From NCBI RefSeq assembly GCF_014650115.1, contig NZ_BMUI01000032.1, forward strand, positions 1-64,000: 64,000 nt of DNA, given 5' to 3'. This document shows positions 42,110 through 50,663 of this stretch, piece by piece. Below the pieces are notes generated by a model that saw only the letters and a program-made list of their open reading frames with translations, had not been told where the DNA came from and did not search any database. Numbering within the stretch: the stretch's first letter is position 1; each line of letters opens with the position of its first letter. The DNA is from Streptomyces olivaceoviridis. GTDB taxonomy: Bacteria > Actinomycetota > Actinomycetes > Streptomycetales > Streptomycetaceae. The position numbers and the translations under genes are program-made.

Positions 42110-42137
42110 AAACCCCGGCCCTGGGGGACCGGGGTTT
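42110..42137 (-). terminator. Terminator after the MTH1187-family gene
   Basis: AAACCCCGG (42110-42118) pairs with CCGGGGTTT (42129-42137). On the minus strand the stem is followed by TTTT. It lies 24 bp past the gene stop and insulates the SRPBCC operon promoter. Confidence 0.75.
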
Positions 42138-42160
42138 CGGGGTTCCGCGGACGGGTGGGA

Positions 42161-42454
42161 CTACTGGGCGAGGTGCCGTTCGACGGTCTCCACCTTGGAC
42201 GTGAGTCCGTCGGTCACTCCGGGGCGGATGTCGGCCTTGAGGACGAGCGAGACGCGCGGGGCGCGCGCCTCGACGGCGGCGACGGCCCGCTTGACGACGT
42301 CCATGACCTCGTCCCACTCGCCCTCGATCGAGGTGAACATGGCGTCGGTGCGGTTGGGCAGCCCCGACTCGCGGACCACGCGCACGGCGTCGGCGACGTA
42401 CTCCCCCACGTCCTCACCGACGCCGAGGGGCGTCACGGAGAAGGCGACGATCAT
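42161..42454 (-). CDS. MTH1187-family thiamine-binding protein
   Basis: A 97-residue protein: MIVAFSVTPLGVGEDVGEYVADAVRVVRESGLPNRTDAMFTSIEGEWDEVMDVVKRAVAAVEARAPRVSLVLKADIRPG. The ferredoxin-like repeat and the SVTPLG...TDAMFTSIEGEWDEV motif are typical of the MTH1187/YkoF-type family, thought to bind thiamine or a similar ligand. ATG 42454 overlaps the stop of the upstream DUF3817 gene (ATGA). Confidence 0.88.
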   Translation of the reverse strand: MIVAFSVTPLGVGEDVGEYVADAVRVVRESGLPNRTDAMFTSIEGEWDEVMDVVKRAVAAVEARAPRVSLVLKADIRPGVTDGLTSKVETVERHLAQ

Positions 42455-42795
42455 GCGTTCACGACCCCTTCCTTGCGGGCACGGGCGGCGATGACGGCGT
42501 CCTCGGCCTCGCGGCGCAGCTTGCGCTCGGCGAAGAAGCCTCCGGTCGGCAGCACCGAGAGGACGAAGTAGAGGGCCGCCGTCCTCAGCGGCCACTTGGC
42601 GCGGTTCCAGGCGTCCGCCCAGAAGATCACGTAGAGGATGAAGAGGACGCCGTGGACCCCGCCCATCACGGGGACCGCGTTGAAGTCCGTGGTCCGCTTC
42701 AGCACCGAGCACAGGAGCAGGATCAGGAAGGACACGGCTTCCGGGGCCGAGACCAGTCGGAGACGGCGGAGGGCGGTGGCGGTCTTGATGTCCAC
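42451..42795 (-). CDS. DUF3817 family small membrane protein (second copy)
   Basis: A 114-residue protein with three hydrophobic segments (APEAVSFLILLLCSVLK, GVHGVLFILYVIFWADAWN and AALYFVLSVLPTGGFFAERKLR). HGVLFILYVIFWADAWNRAKWPLRTAALYFVLSVLPTGGFFAERK matches the DUF3817 pattern and the copy at 38882. GTG 42795. The two copies have different neighbours (MarR there, MTH1187 here). Confidence 0.87.
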   Translation of the reverse strand: MDIKTATALRRLRLVSAPEAVSFLILLLCSVLKRTTDFNAVPVMGGVHGVLFILYVIFWADAWNRAKWPLRTAALYFVLSVLPTGGFFAERKLRREAEDAVIAARARKEGVVNA

Positions 42796-42942
42796 GGGTC
42801 ACCTTCGGTGGGAGAGTCGTTTGTGAACGCACGCACAAGCGTTCCCCCATTGTGGCAAACCGCGCCCTTAGGGGTCCGCTCAGGGTGGGTCTCCACCCAT
42901 GGGCCCTGTTCCGTCCACCCGCCCGGCCGCTACTTTCGCAGC

Positions 42943-43581
42943 GTGGCGATGTTCCGGCTCCAGGGGAGCAAGGTCCTCGCCGTCGACATGACCGGGGACG
43001 CCGTCAAGGCGAAGAACGGCTCGATGGTCGCGTACGACGGGCGGATGGCCTTCAAGAAGCTGAGCGGTGGCGGCGAGGGGCTGCGCGGGATGGTGACCCG
43101 GCGGCTCACCGGTGAGCAGATGACGGTGATGGAGGTGAAGGGACACGGGACCTGCTGGTTCGCGGACCGGGCGTCCGAGATCAACCTGGTGAGCCTCCAG
43201 GGCGACAAGCTCTACGTCGAGGCGGGCAACCTGCTGGCCACGGACGCGGCGCTCAGAACGGGCACGACGTTCACGGGGCTGCGCGGGGCCTCGCAGGGCA
43301 ACGGCCTGTTCACGACGACCGTGGAGGGCCACGGCCAGGCGGCGATCGTCTCGGACGGCCCGGCGGTCGTGCTCCGGGTCAGCCCGCAGTACCCGCTGAC
43401 CGTCGACCCGGGCGCCTATGTGGCCCATCAGGGCGACGTCCGGCAGTCCTTCCAGTCCGGTGTGACGTTCCGCACGCTGCTCGGGGAAGGCGGCGGCGAG
43501 GCCTTCCAGATCCGCTTCGAGGGCGACGGACTGGTGTACGTGCAGCCGAGCGAACGGAACACGATCGCGGGGGACCTGTGA
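42943..43581 (+). CDS. AIM24 family protein (copy 1 of 3)
   Basis: A 212-residue beta-rich protein of the AIM24/TRAP-like fold: VLAVDMTGDAVKAKNGSMVAYDGRMAFKKL, LMEVKGHGTCWFADRA-type stretch, DKLYVEAGNLLATDAALRTGT, GLFTTTVEGHGQAAIVSDGPAVVL and VDPGAYVAHQGDV. The function is unknown. Bacterial members are cytoplasmic and often occur in runs. GTG 42943 or ATG 42949 could be the start. It heads a run of three homologues with gaps of 1 base or less, so they are one operon and probably one hetero-oligomer. Confidence 0.87.
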   Translation: MAMFRLQGSKVLAVDMTGDAVKAKNGSMVAYDGRMAFKKLSGGGEGLRGMVTRRLTGEQMTVMEVKGHGTCWFADRASEINLVSLQGDKLYVEAGNLLATDAALRTGTTFTGLRGASQGNGLFTTTVEGHGQAAIVSDGPAVVLRVSPQYPLTVDPGAYVAHQGDVRQSFQSGVTFRTLLGEGGGEAFQIRFEGDGLVYVQPSERNTIAGDL

Positions 43582-43582
43582 G

Positions 43583-44233
43583 ATGACCTTCCGAGAGATC
43601 AACTCCAAGATGGTCGAGGCGACGGTGGCGCCGGGGCAGCGGCTGTTCAGCCAGCGCGGCGCGATGCTCGCCTACCGGGGGGACGTGTCCTTCACGCCCA
43701 ACGTCCAGGGCGGACAGGGCGGGCTGATGTCCATGATCGGGCGCCGGGTGGCCGGCGAGGCGACCCCGCTGATGACCGTCGAGGGCAGCGGCACGGTGTT
43801 CTTCGGGCACGGCGGCCACCACGTCCATGTGATCGCCCTCGCCGGCGACACGCTCTACGTCGAGGCCGACCGGCTGCTCGCCTTCGAGGGCACGCTGCGG
43901 CAGGGGACGATGTTCATGGGCTCCCAGGGCGGGGTCATGGGCATGGTGCGCGGACAGGTCACGGGCCAGGGCCTGTTCACGACGACCCTCCAGGGACAGG
44001 GCGCGGTGGCCGTGATGGCGCACGGCGGCGTCTTCGAGATCCCGGTCACCCCGCAGCGCCCGGTCCATGTCGACCCCCAGGCGTACGTCGCCCACCACGG
44101 CGACGTACGCAACAAGCTGTCCACCGCGCTCGGCTGGCGCGACATGGTGGGCCGGGGCTCCGGCGAGGCCTTCCAGCTGGAGCTGAGCGGCAACGGCACG
44201 GTGTACGTCCAGGCCTCGGAGGAGAAGCTGTGA
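43583..44233 (+). CDS. AIM24 family protein (copy 2 of 3)
   Basis: A 216-residue paralogue: LFSQRGAMLAYRGDVSFTPNVQGGQGGLMSMIGRRVAGEATPLMTVEGSGTVFFGHGGHHVHVIALAGDTLYVEADRLLAFEGTLRQGT, then GLFTTTLQGQGAVAVMAHGG and VDPQAYVAHHGDV. It is Met- and Gly-rich in the middle. The start is 1 base past copy 1's stop. The repeated ...GLFTTTxxGxGxxxV... and VDPxAYVAHxGDVR blocks show recent common descent with copy 1. Confidence 0.88.
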   Translation: MTFREINSKMVEATVAPGQRLFSQRGAMLAYRGDVSFTPNVQGGQGGLMSMIGRRVAGEATPLMTVEGSGTVFFGHGGHHVHVIALAGDTLYVEADRLLAFEGTLRQGTMFMGSQGGVMGMVRGQVTGQGLFTTTLQGQGAVAVMAHGGVFEIPVTPQRPVHVDPQAYVAHHGDVRNKLSTALGWRDMVGRGSGEAFQLELSGNGTVYVQASEEKL

Positions 44234-45039
44234 GCACCTACGTCACTCCTGGCGCCGGGCCGGTCGTGCACGACCCGATGACACTGCCCGCCGACGACAA
44301 CGTGAACAAGTACACCTTCTGTGTGGAGCTCAAGGGCGGGCAGTGGTTCCTCCAGAAGGGGAAGATGATCGCCTACTACGGGGCGATCGAGTTCAACGGC
44401 ATCGGGCACGGGCGACTCGACCGACTTGTCCGTACGTCCTTCCATTCGCCACTGCACGCGAGCGACTGGGTCGTGGCCGAGGGCTCCGGCAAGATGCTGC
44501 TGGCCGACCGGGCCTTCGACGTCAACTCCTATGACCTGGACGACGGGAACTTGACCATTCGCGCAGGCAACCTGCTCGCTTTTCAGCCAAGTCTTGCGCT
44601 CAAGCAGTCGATCGTGCCGGGTTTTCTGACCCTGATCGGAACCGGGAAGTTCGTGGCGGCATCCAACGGGCCGGTGGTGTTCCTGGAGCCCCCGATCCGG
44701 GTCGACCCTCAGGCGCTCGTCGGGTGGGCCGACTGCCCGTCCCCGTGCCATCACTACGACCACGGGTACCTGACGGGTGTGCTGGGCGGTCTACGTGCGA
44801 TGACGGGCCTCGGCGGGGTTTCCGGGGAGGAGCACCAGTTCGAGTTCGTGGGCGCCGGGACGGTCCTGCTCCAGTCGACGGAGACCCTCATGGCCGACGC
44901 GGCCACGGGGGCGGTTCCTCCCGAACCGGGGGTGCCGGGCGGTGGCGGAACGGCACCGGGCGGACACGGTCCGCAACCGTCGGGCGCACCGCGCCTTCCC
45001 GGACAGCTGGGGGACCTCCAGCGTCGCTTCGGGCTGTGA
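44230..45039 (+). CDS. AIM24 family protein (copy 3 of 3)
   Basis: A 269-residue, more diverged paralogue (FCVELKGGQWFLQKGKMIAYYGAIEFNGIG, AEGSGKMLLADRAFDVNSYDLDDGNLTIRAGNLLAFQPSL, VDPQALVGWADCPSPCHHYDHGY). It has a CPSPCHHYDH segment that could bind metal, absent in the other two, and a Pro/Gly-rich tail of about 50 residues. GTG 44230 overlaps the copy 2 stop (GTGA). Confidence 0.85.
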   Translation: MSTYVTPGAGPVVHDPMTLPADDNVNKYTFCVELKGGQWFLQKGKMIAYYGAIEFNGIGHGRLDRLVRTSFHSPLHASDWVVAEGSGKMLLADRAFDVNSYDLDDGNLTIRAGNLLAFQPSLALKQSIVPGFLTLIGTGKFVAASNGPVVFLEPPIRVDPQALVGWADCPSPCHHYDHGYLTGVLGGLRAMTGLGGVSGEEHQFEFVGAGTVLLQSTETLMADAATGAVPPEPGVPGGGGTAPGGHGPQPSGAPRLPGQLGDLQRRFGL

Positions 45040-45092
45040 GCGGTAGTCTGCGGAGTGTGACGTCGAACGCGTGCGCACTGTCACACCACCCG

Positions 45093-45116
45093 AAGTAGTT
45101 CGCCATTCAACTTCTT
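45093..45116. promoter_or_regulatory. Inverted repeat upstream of the marR gene
   Basis: AAGTAGTT (45093-45100) and AACTTCTT (45109-45116) pair at 7 of 8 positions around 8 bases, ending 15 bp before the start. It is a likely MarR autoregulatory site overlapping the promoter. Confidence 0.55.
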
Positions 45117-45131
45117 AGGTAGACTGCATTC

Positions 45132-45608
45132 ATGGAGACCGAGACGGCCACGCGCTGGCTGACCGATGCGGAGCAGTGTGCTTGGCGCACCCAGCTGGAG
45201 GTCAACAGGCTGTTGACGTACCAGCTCGAAAAGGATCTGCAACCGTTCGGCCTGACAATGAACGACTACGAGATCCTGGTGAACCTGTCCGAGTCGGAAG
45301 ACGTGCGGATGCGGATGAGTGACCTCGCCTCCGCGACGATGCAGTCCAAGAGCCGGCTCTCGCACCAGATCACGCGCATGGAGAACGCGAACCTGGTGCG
45401 TCGCGAGAACTGCGACACGGACCGGCGAGGGCTGTACGCCGTACTCACGGATCACGGCATGGAGACGATGAAGAAGGTCGCGCCGCACCATGTCGCGTCG
45501 GTGCGACGGCACTTCATCGATCTGCTGTCGCAGGACGCGCTGATGGAACTGGACAAGGCGCTGAAGCCCATCGCCGAGCATCTGCGGGGGCAGCGCGGGC
45601 GGCTCTGA
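45132..45608 (+). CDS. MarR family regulator
   Basis: A 158-residue regulator: AWRTQLEVNRLLTYQLEKDLQPFGLTMNDYEILVNLSESEDVRMRMSDLASATMQSKSRLSHQITRMENANLVRRENCDTDRRGLYAVLTDHG. Winged helix and wing complete. One Cys in the wing (RRENCDTDRRG) could be redox sensitive, but this Cys is widespread in the family and not proof. ATG 45132 lies just past an inverted repeat. It is convergent with the MFS gene, so its target may be elsewhere. Confidence 0.9.
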   Translation: METETATRWLTDAEQCAWRTQLEVNRLLTYQLEKDLQPFGLTMNDYEILVNLSESEDVRMRMSDLASATMQSKSRLSHQITRMENANLVRRENCDTDRRGLYAVLTDHGMETMKKVAPHHVASVRRHFIDLLSQDALMELDKALKPIAEHLRGQRGRL

Positions 45609-45659
45609 GCCGGACTCGCCGGCCCGGGGCCGCGGTAGCCGGACGGGGGGTGGGCGCGC

Positions 45660-46907
45660 TCACCGGCGCCGAACGGGCGCTGCGCCCACCCGTGCCGTCC
45701 CGGCAGTGCGGCTGCCCGCGGCCACCGCGGCTACCAGGGCGGCTGCACCCGCCAGAGTGAAGCACAGGGGCAGCGGCAGGCGGCCGATCACCAACCCGGC
45801 CGCCATCGCCCCGACCGAGCTTCCCGCGTTCACCGCCATGTTCACCCATGCCCCGGCCTGCGTACGGGCGCTCTCGGGGGCCGATTCGTCGGCCAGGAGG
45901 TAGGCCGTCGTCAGGGCCGGGGCGATGAACGCTCCCGCGCAGGCCAAGGTCGCCGCGAGGGTTCCCAGGCCCGGGGCCAGACCCGCTGCCGCGAGCACGA
46001 GACCGAGCCCTGCCGCGAACCGGCACAGCCGGGTCCGGGCACTCGTACGCCACCGCACCACCCCGTTGGCCAGACCGCCCAGCGCACTCCCCGCCGAGAG
46101 GGCGCCCAGGACCCAGGGGACCAGGGCGGGGTCGTCGGAACGGTCCGTGGCGAAGGCCATCACCAGCAGTTCCACGGCGCTGAGAGCCAGCCCCGCCCCC
46201 AGGGCGACCACGACCGGGGGCCACAGCCTCCGGAGCGAGGCGCCCCGGGCCCGGGTGGTCTCCTCCCCGGCGGACCCCTCCTCACCAGGCCCCGGGCGTT
46301 GACGGGTCATCGCCGGGGACGTGACGAAGGCGCACGTGCCGCCGACGTTCAGGGCCGCGCTGAGGAGGATTCCCGCGGCCGGTGGGGTGAAGCCCCCGAG
46401 CGTGGCGATCAGGGCCGGGCCGGAGACGTACAGCAGTTCCTCCGCGACGCCGTCCAGACTGTAGGCGCGTCGCACCAGGTCCCGGTCCGTCACCAGTTCG
46501 GACCACAGGGCGCGCATCGTCGGACCCAGCGGGGGCGCGCAGGAGCCCGCGAGGGCGGCCGTGAGCCCGATGGCCGCCGCCGGTGCGCCGGGACGCCAGG
46601 TCAGGACGGCCAGGACGCTCAGCAGGGCGCCGTACAGCGCGGACATGGTCGGCAGGACCCGGCGCGGGCCGTGGCGGTCGATCAGGGAGGCCCGCAGCGG
46701 CATCAGGAAGACCGTCGTGGCGCCGAAGAGGGACAGGACGGTGCCGGAGACGGCGTAGGACCCGGTGGCGTGGGTGACGGACAGCAGCACCGCCAGCGAG
46801 ACCGTGCCGTAGGACAGGCGGGCCGTCAGGGCGGCGGTGAAGGTGCGGCGCGCGTGCGGGACGCGCAGGACGGCGGCGTACGAGGGCCGCGAAAGGGGCG
46901 TGGACAC
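45660..46907 (-). CDS. MFS transporter
   Basis: A 415-residue, 12-helix transporter. The motif-A-like stretch between helices 2 and 3 is SLIDRHGPRRVLP. A further loop reads VTDRDLVRRAYSLDGVAEELLYVSGPALIATLGG. The middle loop (RQRPGPGEEGSAGEETTRARG) is charged. Substrate unknown; a small-molecule exporter is most likely. GTG 46907 has AGAGGAA upstream. An in-frame start 12 codons earlier is possible. It lies alone, with repeats on its upstream side. Confidence 0.88.
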   Translation of the reverse strand: MSTPLSRPSYAAVLRVPHARRTFTAALTARLSYGTVSLAVLLSVTHATGSYAVSGTVLSLFGATTVFLMPLRASLIDRHGPRRVLPTMSALYGALLSVLAVLTWRPGAPAAAIGLTAALAGSCAPPLGPTMRALWSELVTDRDLVRRAYSLDGVAEELLYVSGPALIATLGGFTPPAAGILLSAALNVGGTCAFVTSPAMTRQRPGPGEEGSAGEETTRARGASLRRLWPPVVVALGAGLALSAVELLVMAFATDRSDDPALVPWVLGALSAGSALGGLANGVVRWRTSARTRLCRFAAGLGLVLAAAGLAPGLGTLAATLACAGAFIAPALTTAYLLADESAPESARTQAGAWVNMAVNAGSSVGAMAAGLVIGRLPLPLCFTLAGAAALVAAVAAGSRTAGTARVGAAPVRRR

Positions 46908-47029
46908 GCGGGGTTCCTCTGGGCGAGGCGGAAAGAGGGGCACCGAAGGACGCGGCGGCCGTCTGACCGCGCGATCCCGGGTGCGCTCTACGCCAAGGAG
47001 AGGAACATGCGGGTCAAGGTAGCACCACG

Positions 47030-47631
47030 ATCACCGCACCGACGACCCTCAGCAGCCGGCCAAGCCCACGACCAGGGCATCCGCCGCACGGTACGGGGGT
47101 CCAGCCCACCGGCAGCGGTCCGCACGCGTCCTCAGCCCCACGACCGCCGAGTCCGCCGCGCGGCACCGGGGCCAGCCCGCCGACGATGGCCCACTCACGC
47201 GCCGCGGCCCTCCGCCAGCCCCACGACCACCTCGTCCGCCGCGCGGCACCGGCGTCCGGTGCATCAACGCGATACGGGCCCGCCCGGTGCACCGACGACG
47301 GTCCACTCGTGACCCTCCGCCCGCGGTCAGCCCTCCGAACAGCTCATCCGCCGTACGGGAGGAGTCCGGCCCGCGGCACCCATCCGGTCACAGCGCTCAC
47401 CTCGCCGCCCGCCCTCAGCTCATCCCCCGCTCCGAAGGCGTCCGGCCCGCCGGCAGCGGTCCGTCCGCGGCCCTCAGCCCCACGACCACCTCGTCCGCCG
47501 CGCGGCACCGGCGTCCGACCCGCCGGCAACGATCCGCTCGCCGTCCTCGGCTCACCGTCCGGCCCGCCCAGCGCATACCCGTCCCCCGCACCAGAGGCGT
47601 CCGCCCCGCCGACACCGATCCGCCGCCGCGG
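47030..47631 (-). repeat. Array of seven degenerate copies of the meaB 3' end
   Basis: This 600-bp non-coding stretch repeats, with decay, the last 75 bp of meaB (real copy 47632-47707, encoding RIVTGELDPYRAADELVAGLTEG). Copy cores lie near 47079, 47151, 47231, 47345, 47421, 47495 and 47585, spaced 72-114 bp, mostly about 75 bp. On the minus strand several still read as protein: PPYRAADALVVGLAG (47060-47100), CRAADSAVVGL (47130-47165), CRAADEVVVGL (at 47231 and 47491) and RTADELFGGLTAG (47325-47365). Frames differ between copies. The remainder, 46908-47029, is the MFS leader. I see no gene here. Confidence 0.82.
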
Positions 47632-48588
47632 TCAGCCCTCCGTCAGCCCCGCGACGAGTTCGTCCGCCGCGCGGTACGGGTCCAGTTCGCCGGTGACGAT
47701 GCGCTCGGCGAGGGCGCTCAGGCGGCGGTCGCCGTGCAGGTCGCCGATGCGTTCGCGCAGGGCCGTCACCGCGATGGTCTCCACCTCGCGGGCCGCGCGG
47801 GCCTTCCGGCGCTCGGCGAGGATCCCCCGCTCCTCCATCCAGGCCCGGTGCTTCTCCAGGGCCTCCACGACCTCCTCGACGCCCTCCGCGCGCGCCGCGA
47901 CCGTCTTCACGATCGGCGGGCGCCAGTCGCCGGGGCCCCGGGCCTCGCCCAGGCCCAGCATGTGGTTCAGTTCGCGGGCGGTGGCGTCGGCGCCGTCCCG
48001 GTCGGCCTTGTTGACGACGTACACGTCGCCGATCTCCAGGATTCCGGCCTTCGCCGCCTGGATGCCGTCGCCCATGCCGGGGGCCAGGAGGACCACGCTG
48101 GTGTCCGCCTGGGAGGCGATCTCCACCTCCGACTGGCCCACACCGACCGTCTCGACCAGGATCACGTCGCAGCCGGCCGCGTCCAGCACCCGGATGGCCT
48201 GCGGGGCCGCCCAGGCCAGGCCGCCGAGGTGGCCGCGGGTCGCCATGGAGCGGATGTAGACGCCGGGGTCGGAGGCGTGCTCCGACATCCGGACCCGGTC
48301 GCCGAGCAGCGCGCCGCCGGAGAACGGCGAGGAGGGGTCGACGGCCAGGACGCCGACCCGCTTGTCCTGCTTGCGGTACGCGGTGACGAGCGCGGAGGTG
48401 GAGGTGGACTTGCCGACGCCCGGCGAGCCCGTCAGACCGACCACGTACGCGTTGCCGGTCAGCGGGGCCAGCGCCGCCATGACCTCCCTCAGCTGCGGGG
48501 ACGCCCCCTCCACGAGGGAGATAAGCCGGGCCACGGCCCGCGGCCGGCCTTCCCTGGCCTGGGCCACCAGAGAGGAGACGTCCTGCAT
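47632..48588 (-). CDS. meaB: MeaB-type GTPase, acyl-CoA mutase chaperone
   Basis: A 318-residue G3E-family GTPase that loads and protects the B12 cofactor of acyl-CoA mutases. Motifs: P-loop GLTGSPGVGKSTS, base II region ILVETVGVGQSEVEIASQADTSVVLLAPGMGDGIQAAKAGILEIGDVYVVNKAD (NKAD specificity), and AVDPSSPFSGGALLGDRVRM. ATG 48588 has CGGAG 5 bases upstream. The thiolase and epimerase lie next to it and icmA is 10 kb away, so the client could be IcmA or methylmalonyl-CoA mutase. Its 3' end has been copied seven times into the flanking DNA. Confidence 0.94.
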   Translation of the reverse strand: MQDVSSLVAQAREGRPRAVARLISLVEGASPQLREVMAALAPLTGNAYVVGLTGSPGVGKSTSTSALVTAYRKQDKRVGVLAVDPSSPFSGGALLGDRVRMSEHASDPGVYIRSMATRGHLGGLAWAAPQAIRVLDAAGCDVILVETVGVGQSEVEIASQADTSVVLLAPGMGDGIQAAKAGILEIGDVYVVNKADRDGADATARELNHMLGLGEARGPGDWRPPIVKTVAARAEGVEEVVEALEKHRAWMEERGILAERRKARAAREVETIAVTALRERIGDLHGDRRLSALAERIVTGELDPYRAADELVAGLTEG

Positions 48589-48658
48589 CACAGCTCCGTT
48601 CACTTCACCGACGTACCGGGAATCAGACCTGACGTACCGGAATCAGACCTACGGTGTC

Positions 48659-49867
48659 TCAGGCCTTCGGTACCCGCACGATCAGCGCGTCACCCTGGCC
48701 ACCGCCGCCGCACAGCGCCGCCGCGCCGATGCCGCCGCCGCGCCGCTTGAGCTCCAGCGCCAGGTGGAGCACGAGCCGGGCGCCGGACATGCCGATCGGG
48801 TGACCCAGCGCGATCGCGCCACCGTTGACGTTCACCTTTTCCGTGGAAACGCCGAGGTCCTTCATTGACTGCACGGCGACGGCGGCGAAGGCCTCGTTGA
48901 TCTCGATGAGGTCCAGGTCGGAGACCTCCAGGCCCTCCTTCTTCAGGGCGTGCTGGATGGCGTTCGACGGCTGGGACTGGAGCGAGTTGTCCGGGCCGGC
49001 CACATTGCCGTGCGCGCCGATCTCGGCGAGCCAGGTCAGACCCAGTTCCTCGGCCTTGGCCCTGCTCATCACGACCACGGCCGCCGCACCGTCCGAGATC
49101 TGCGAGGAGGAGCCGGCAGTGATCGTGCCGTCCTTGGCGAAGGCCGGGCGCAGCTTGGCCAGGGACTCGGCGGTGGTGTCGCCGCGGATGCCCTCGTCCT
49201 TGCTGAACAGCACCGGCTCGCCCTTGCGCTGCGGGATCTCCACCGGGGTGATCTCGGCCTCGAACAGGCCGTTCTTCTGGGCGGCGGCGGCCCGCTGGTG
49301 GGACAGGGCGGCGATCTCGTCCTGCTCGGGGCGCTTGATGCCGAGGCGGGTGTTGTGCTTCTCGGTGGACTCGCCCATCGGGATGTTCTCCCACGGGTCG
49401 GTCAGGCCGTCGTAGGCCATCGCGTCGAGCATCTGCACCGCGCCGTACTTGTACCCCTCGCGGGACTTGGGCAGCAGGTGCGGGGCGTTGGTCATGGACT
49501 CCTGGCCGCCCGCCACGATGATGTCGAATTCACCCGCGCGGATCAGCTGGTCGGCGAGGGCGATGGCGTCGAGGCCGGAGAGGCACACCTTGTTGACGGT
49601 GAGCGCCGGGACGTTCATCGGGATGCCGGCCTTGACGGCGGCCTGGCGGGCCGGGATCTGGCCGGCGCCGGCCTGGAGGACCTGGCCCATGATCACGTAC
49701 TGCACCTGGTCGCCGCCGATCCCCGCACGGTCGAGGGCGGCCTTGATCGCGAAGCCGCCCAGGTCGGCTCCGGAGAAGGACTTCAGCGAGCCCAGCAGCC
49801 GCCCCATGGGCGTCCGGGCGCCCGCGACGATCACCGAGCTGGTCGTTCCAGAAGATCCAGAAGACAT
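48659..49867 (-). CDS. Acetyl-CoA C-acetyltransferase (thiolase)
   Basis: A 402-residue thiolase: acetyl-CoA plus acetyl-CoA to acetoacetyl-CoA and the reverse. All three active-site blocks are present: VNKVCLSGLDAIALA (nucleophilic Cys), GGAIALGHPIGMSGAR (His) and AALCGGGGQGDALIV (second Cys), with NEAFAAVAVQ. The start ATG 49867 has AAGGGG upstream. It reads toward meaB with a 70-bp gap. Next to the epimerase it fits the ethylmalonyl-CoA or branched acyl-CoA route, but a role in fatty-acid breakdown is also possible. Confidence 0.94.
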   Translation of the reverse strand: MSSGSSGTTSSVIVAGARTPMGRLLGSLKSFSGADLGGFAIKAALDRAGIGGDQVQYVIMGQVLQAGAGQIPARQAAVKAGIPMNVPALTVNKVCLSGLDAIALADQLIRAGEFDIIVAGGQESMTNAPHLLPKSREGYKYGAVQMLDAMAYDGLTDPWENIPMGESTEKHNTRLGIKRPEQDEIAALSHQRAAAAQKNGLFEAEITPVEIPQRKGEPVLFSKDEGIRGDTTAESLAKLRPAFAKDGTITAGSSSQISDGAAAVVVMSRAKAEELGLTWLAEIGAHGNVAGPDNSLQSQPSNAIQHALKKEGLEVSDLDLIEINEAFAAVAVQSMKDLGVSTEKVNVNGGAIALGHPIGMSGARLVLHLALELKRRGGGIGAAALCGGGGQGDALIVRVPKA

Positions 49868-50016
49868 GAGGTGCGATCCCCTTCCAGCTGCACACAGCCG
49901 AGGAGTGAACGAGGGTTTACTTCGAATGTACTGAGCGGTTGGACACGGCGTCACCGGCCCGCCGGTGTGATCGCGCGCACGTTGCGTAACCATCCGGGGA
50001 GCGCTGCACTGAATCC

Positions 50017-50457
50017 ATGCTGACGCGAATCGACCACATCGGGATCGCCTGCCACGACCTCGACGCGACCGTCGAGTTCTACCGGGCCACGTACGGCTTC
50101 GAGGTGTTCCACACCGAGGTCAACGAGGAGCAGGGCGTGCGGGAGGCCATGCTCAAGATCAACGACACCTCGGACGGCGGCGCCTCCTACCTCCAGCTCC
50201 TCGAACCGGTCCGCGAGGACTCCACGGTCGCCAAGTGGCTCGCGAAGAACGGGGAGGGCGTCCACCACATCGCCTTCGGCACGGCGGACGTCGACGGGGA
50301 CGCCGCGGACATCCGCGGAAAGGGCGTCCGGGTGCTGTACGACGAGCCACGACGCGGTTCCATGGGGTCGCGGATCACCTTCCTGCACCCCAAGGATTGC
50401 CATGGCGTCCTGACAGAACTGGTCACTTCGTCCCCTGTTGAGTCACCTGAGCACTGA
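50017..50457 (+). CDS. mce: Methylmalonyl-CoA epimerase
   Basis: A 146-residue vicinal-oxygen-chelate enzyme that interconverts (R)- and (S)-methylmalonyl-CoA. Family blocks: MLTRIDHIGIACHDLDATVEFYRATYGFEV, LQLLEPVREDSTVAKWLAKNGEGVHHIAFGTADVD, and ITFLHPKDCHGVLTELV. The metal His (DHIG), His (VHHIAF) and Glu (TELV) are in place. No clear ribosome site precedes ATG 50017, so the mRNA may be leaderless. It is divergent from the thiolase and next to meaB in function. Confidence 0.94.
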   Translation: MLTRIDHIGIACHDLDATVEFYRATYGFEVFHTEVNEEQGVREAMLKINDTSDGGASYLQLLEPVREDSTVAKWLAKNGEGVHHIAFGTADVDGDAADIRGKGVRVLYDEPRRGSMGSRITFLHPKDCHGVLTELVTSSPVESPEH

Positions 50458-50663
50458 CCCGCGTACATATGGGCCGGTAGGGTTGGGGGCGGTCGTCTCT
50501 GAAACGGGGACGGCCGCATGCCGGGGTCCGGGTTTCGGGGGACGAGCGTCGGGGCAGCAGCCCGTGCTCCGCCGTCTGTCTGACACCATTCCCCGGGGGC
50601 CCCGTTCGGCGGATGGACGGAGCTCGTTGGAGAAGCTGACCAGGGGACGGATGGGACCGCGCA

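Noticed and set aside
46908..47631. A protein gene in the region between the MFS gene and meaB
   Set aside because: Open frames here are short, repetitive and shift frame between copies; they are explained by the meaB-tail repeats.
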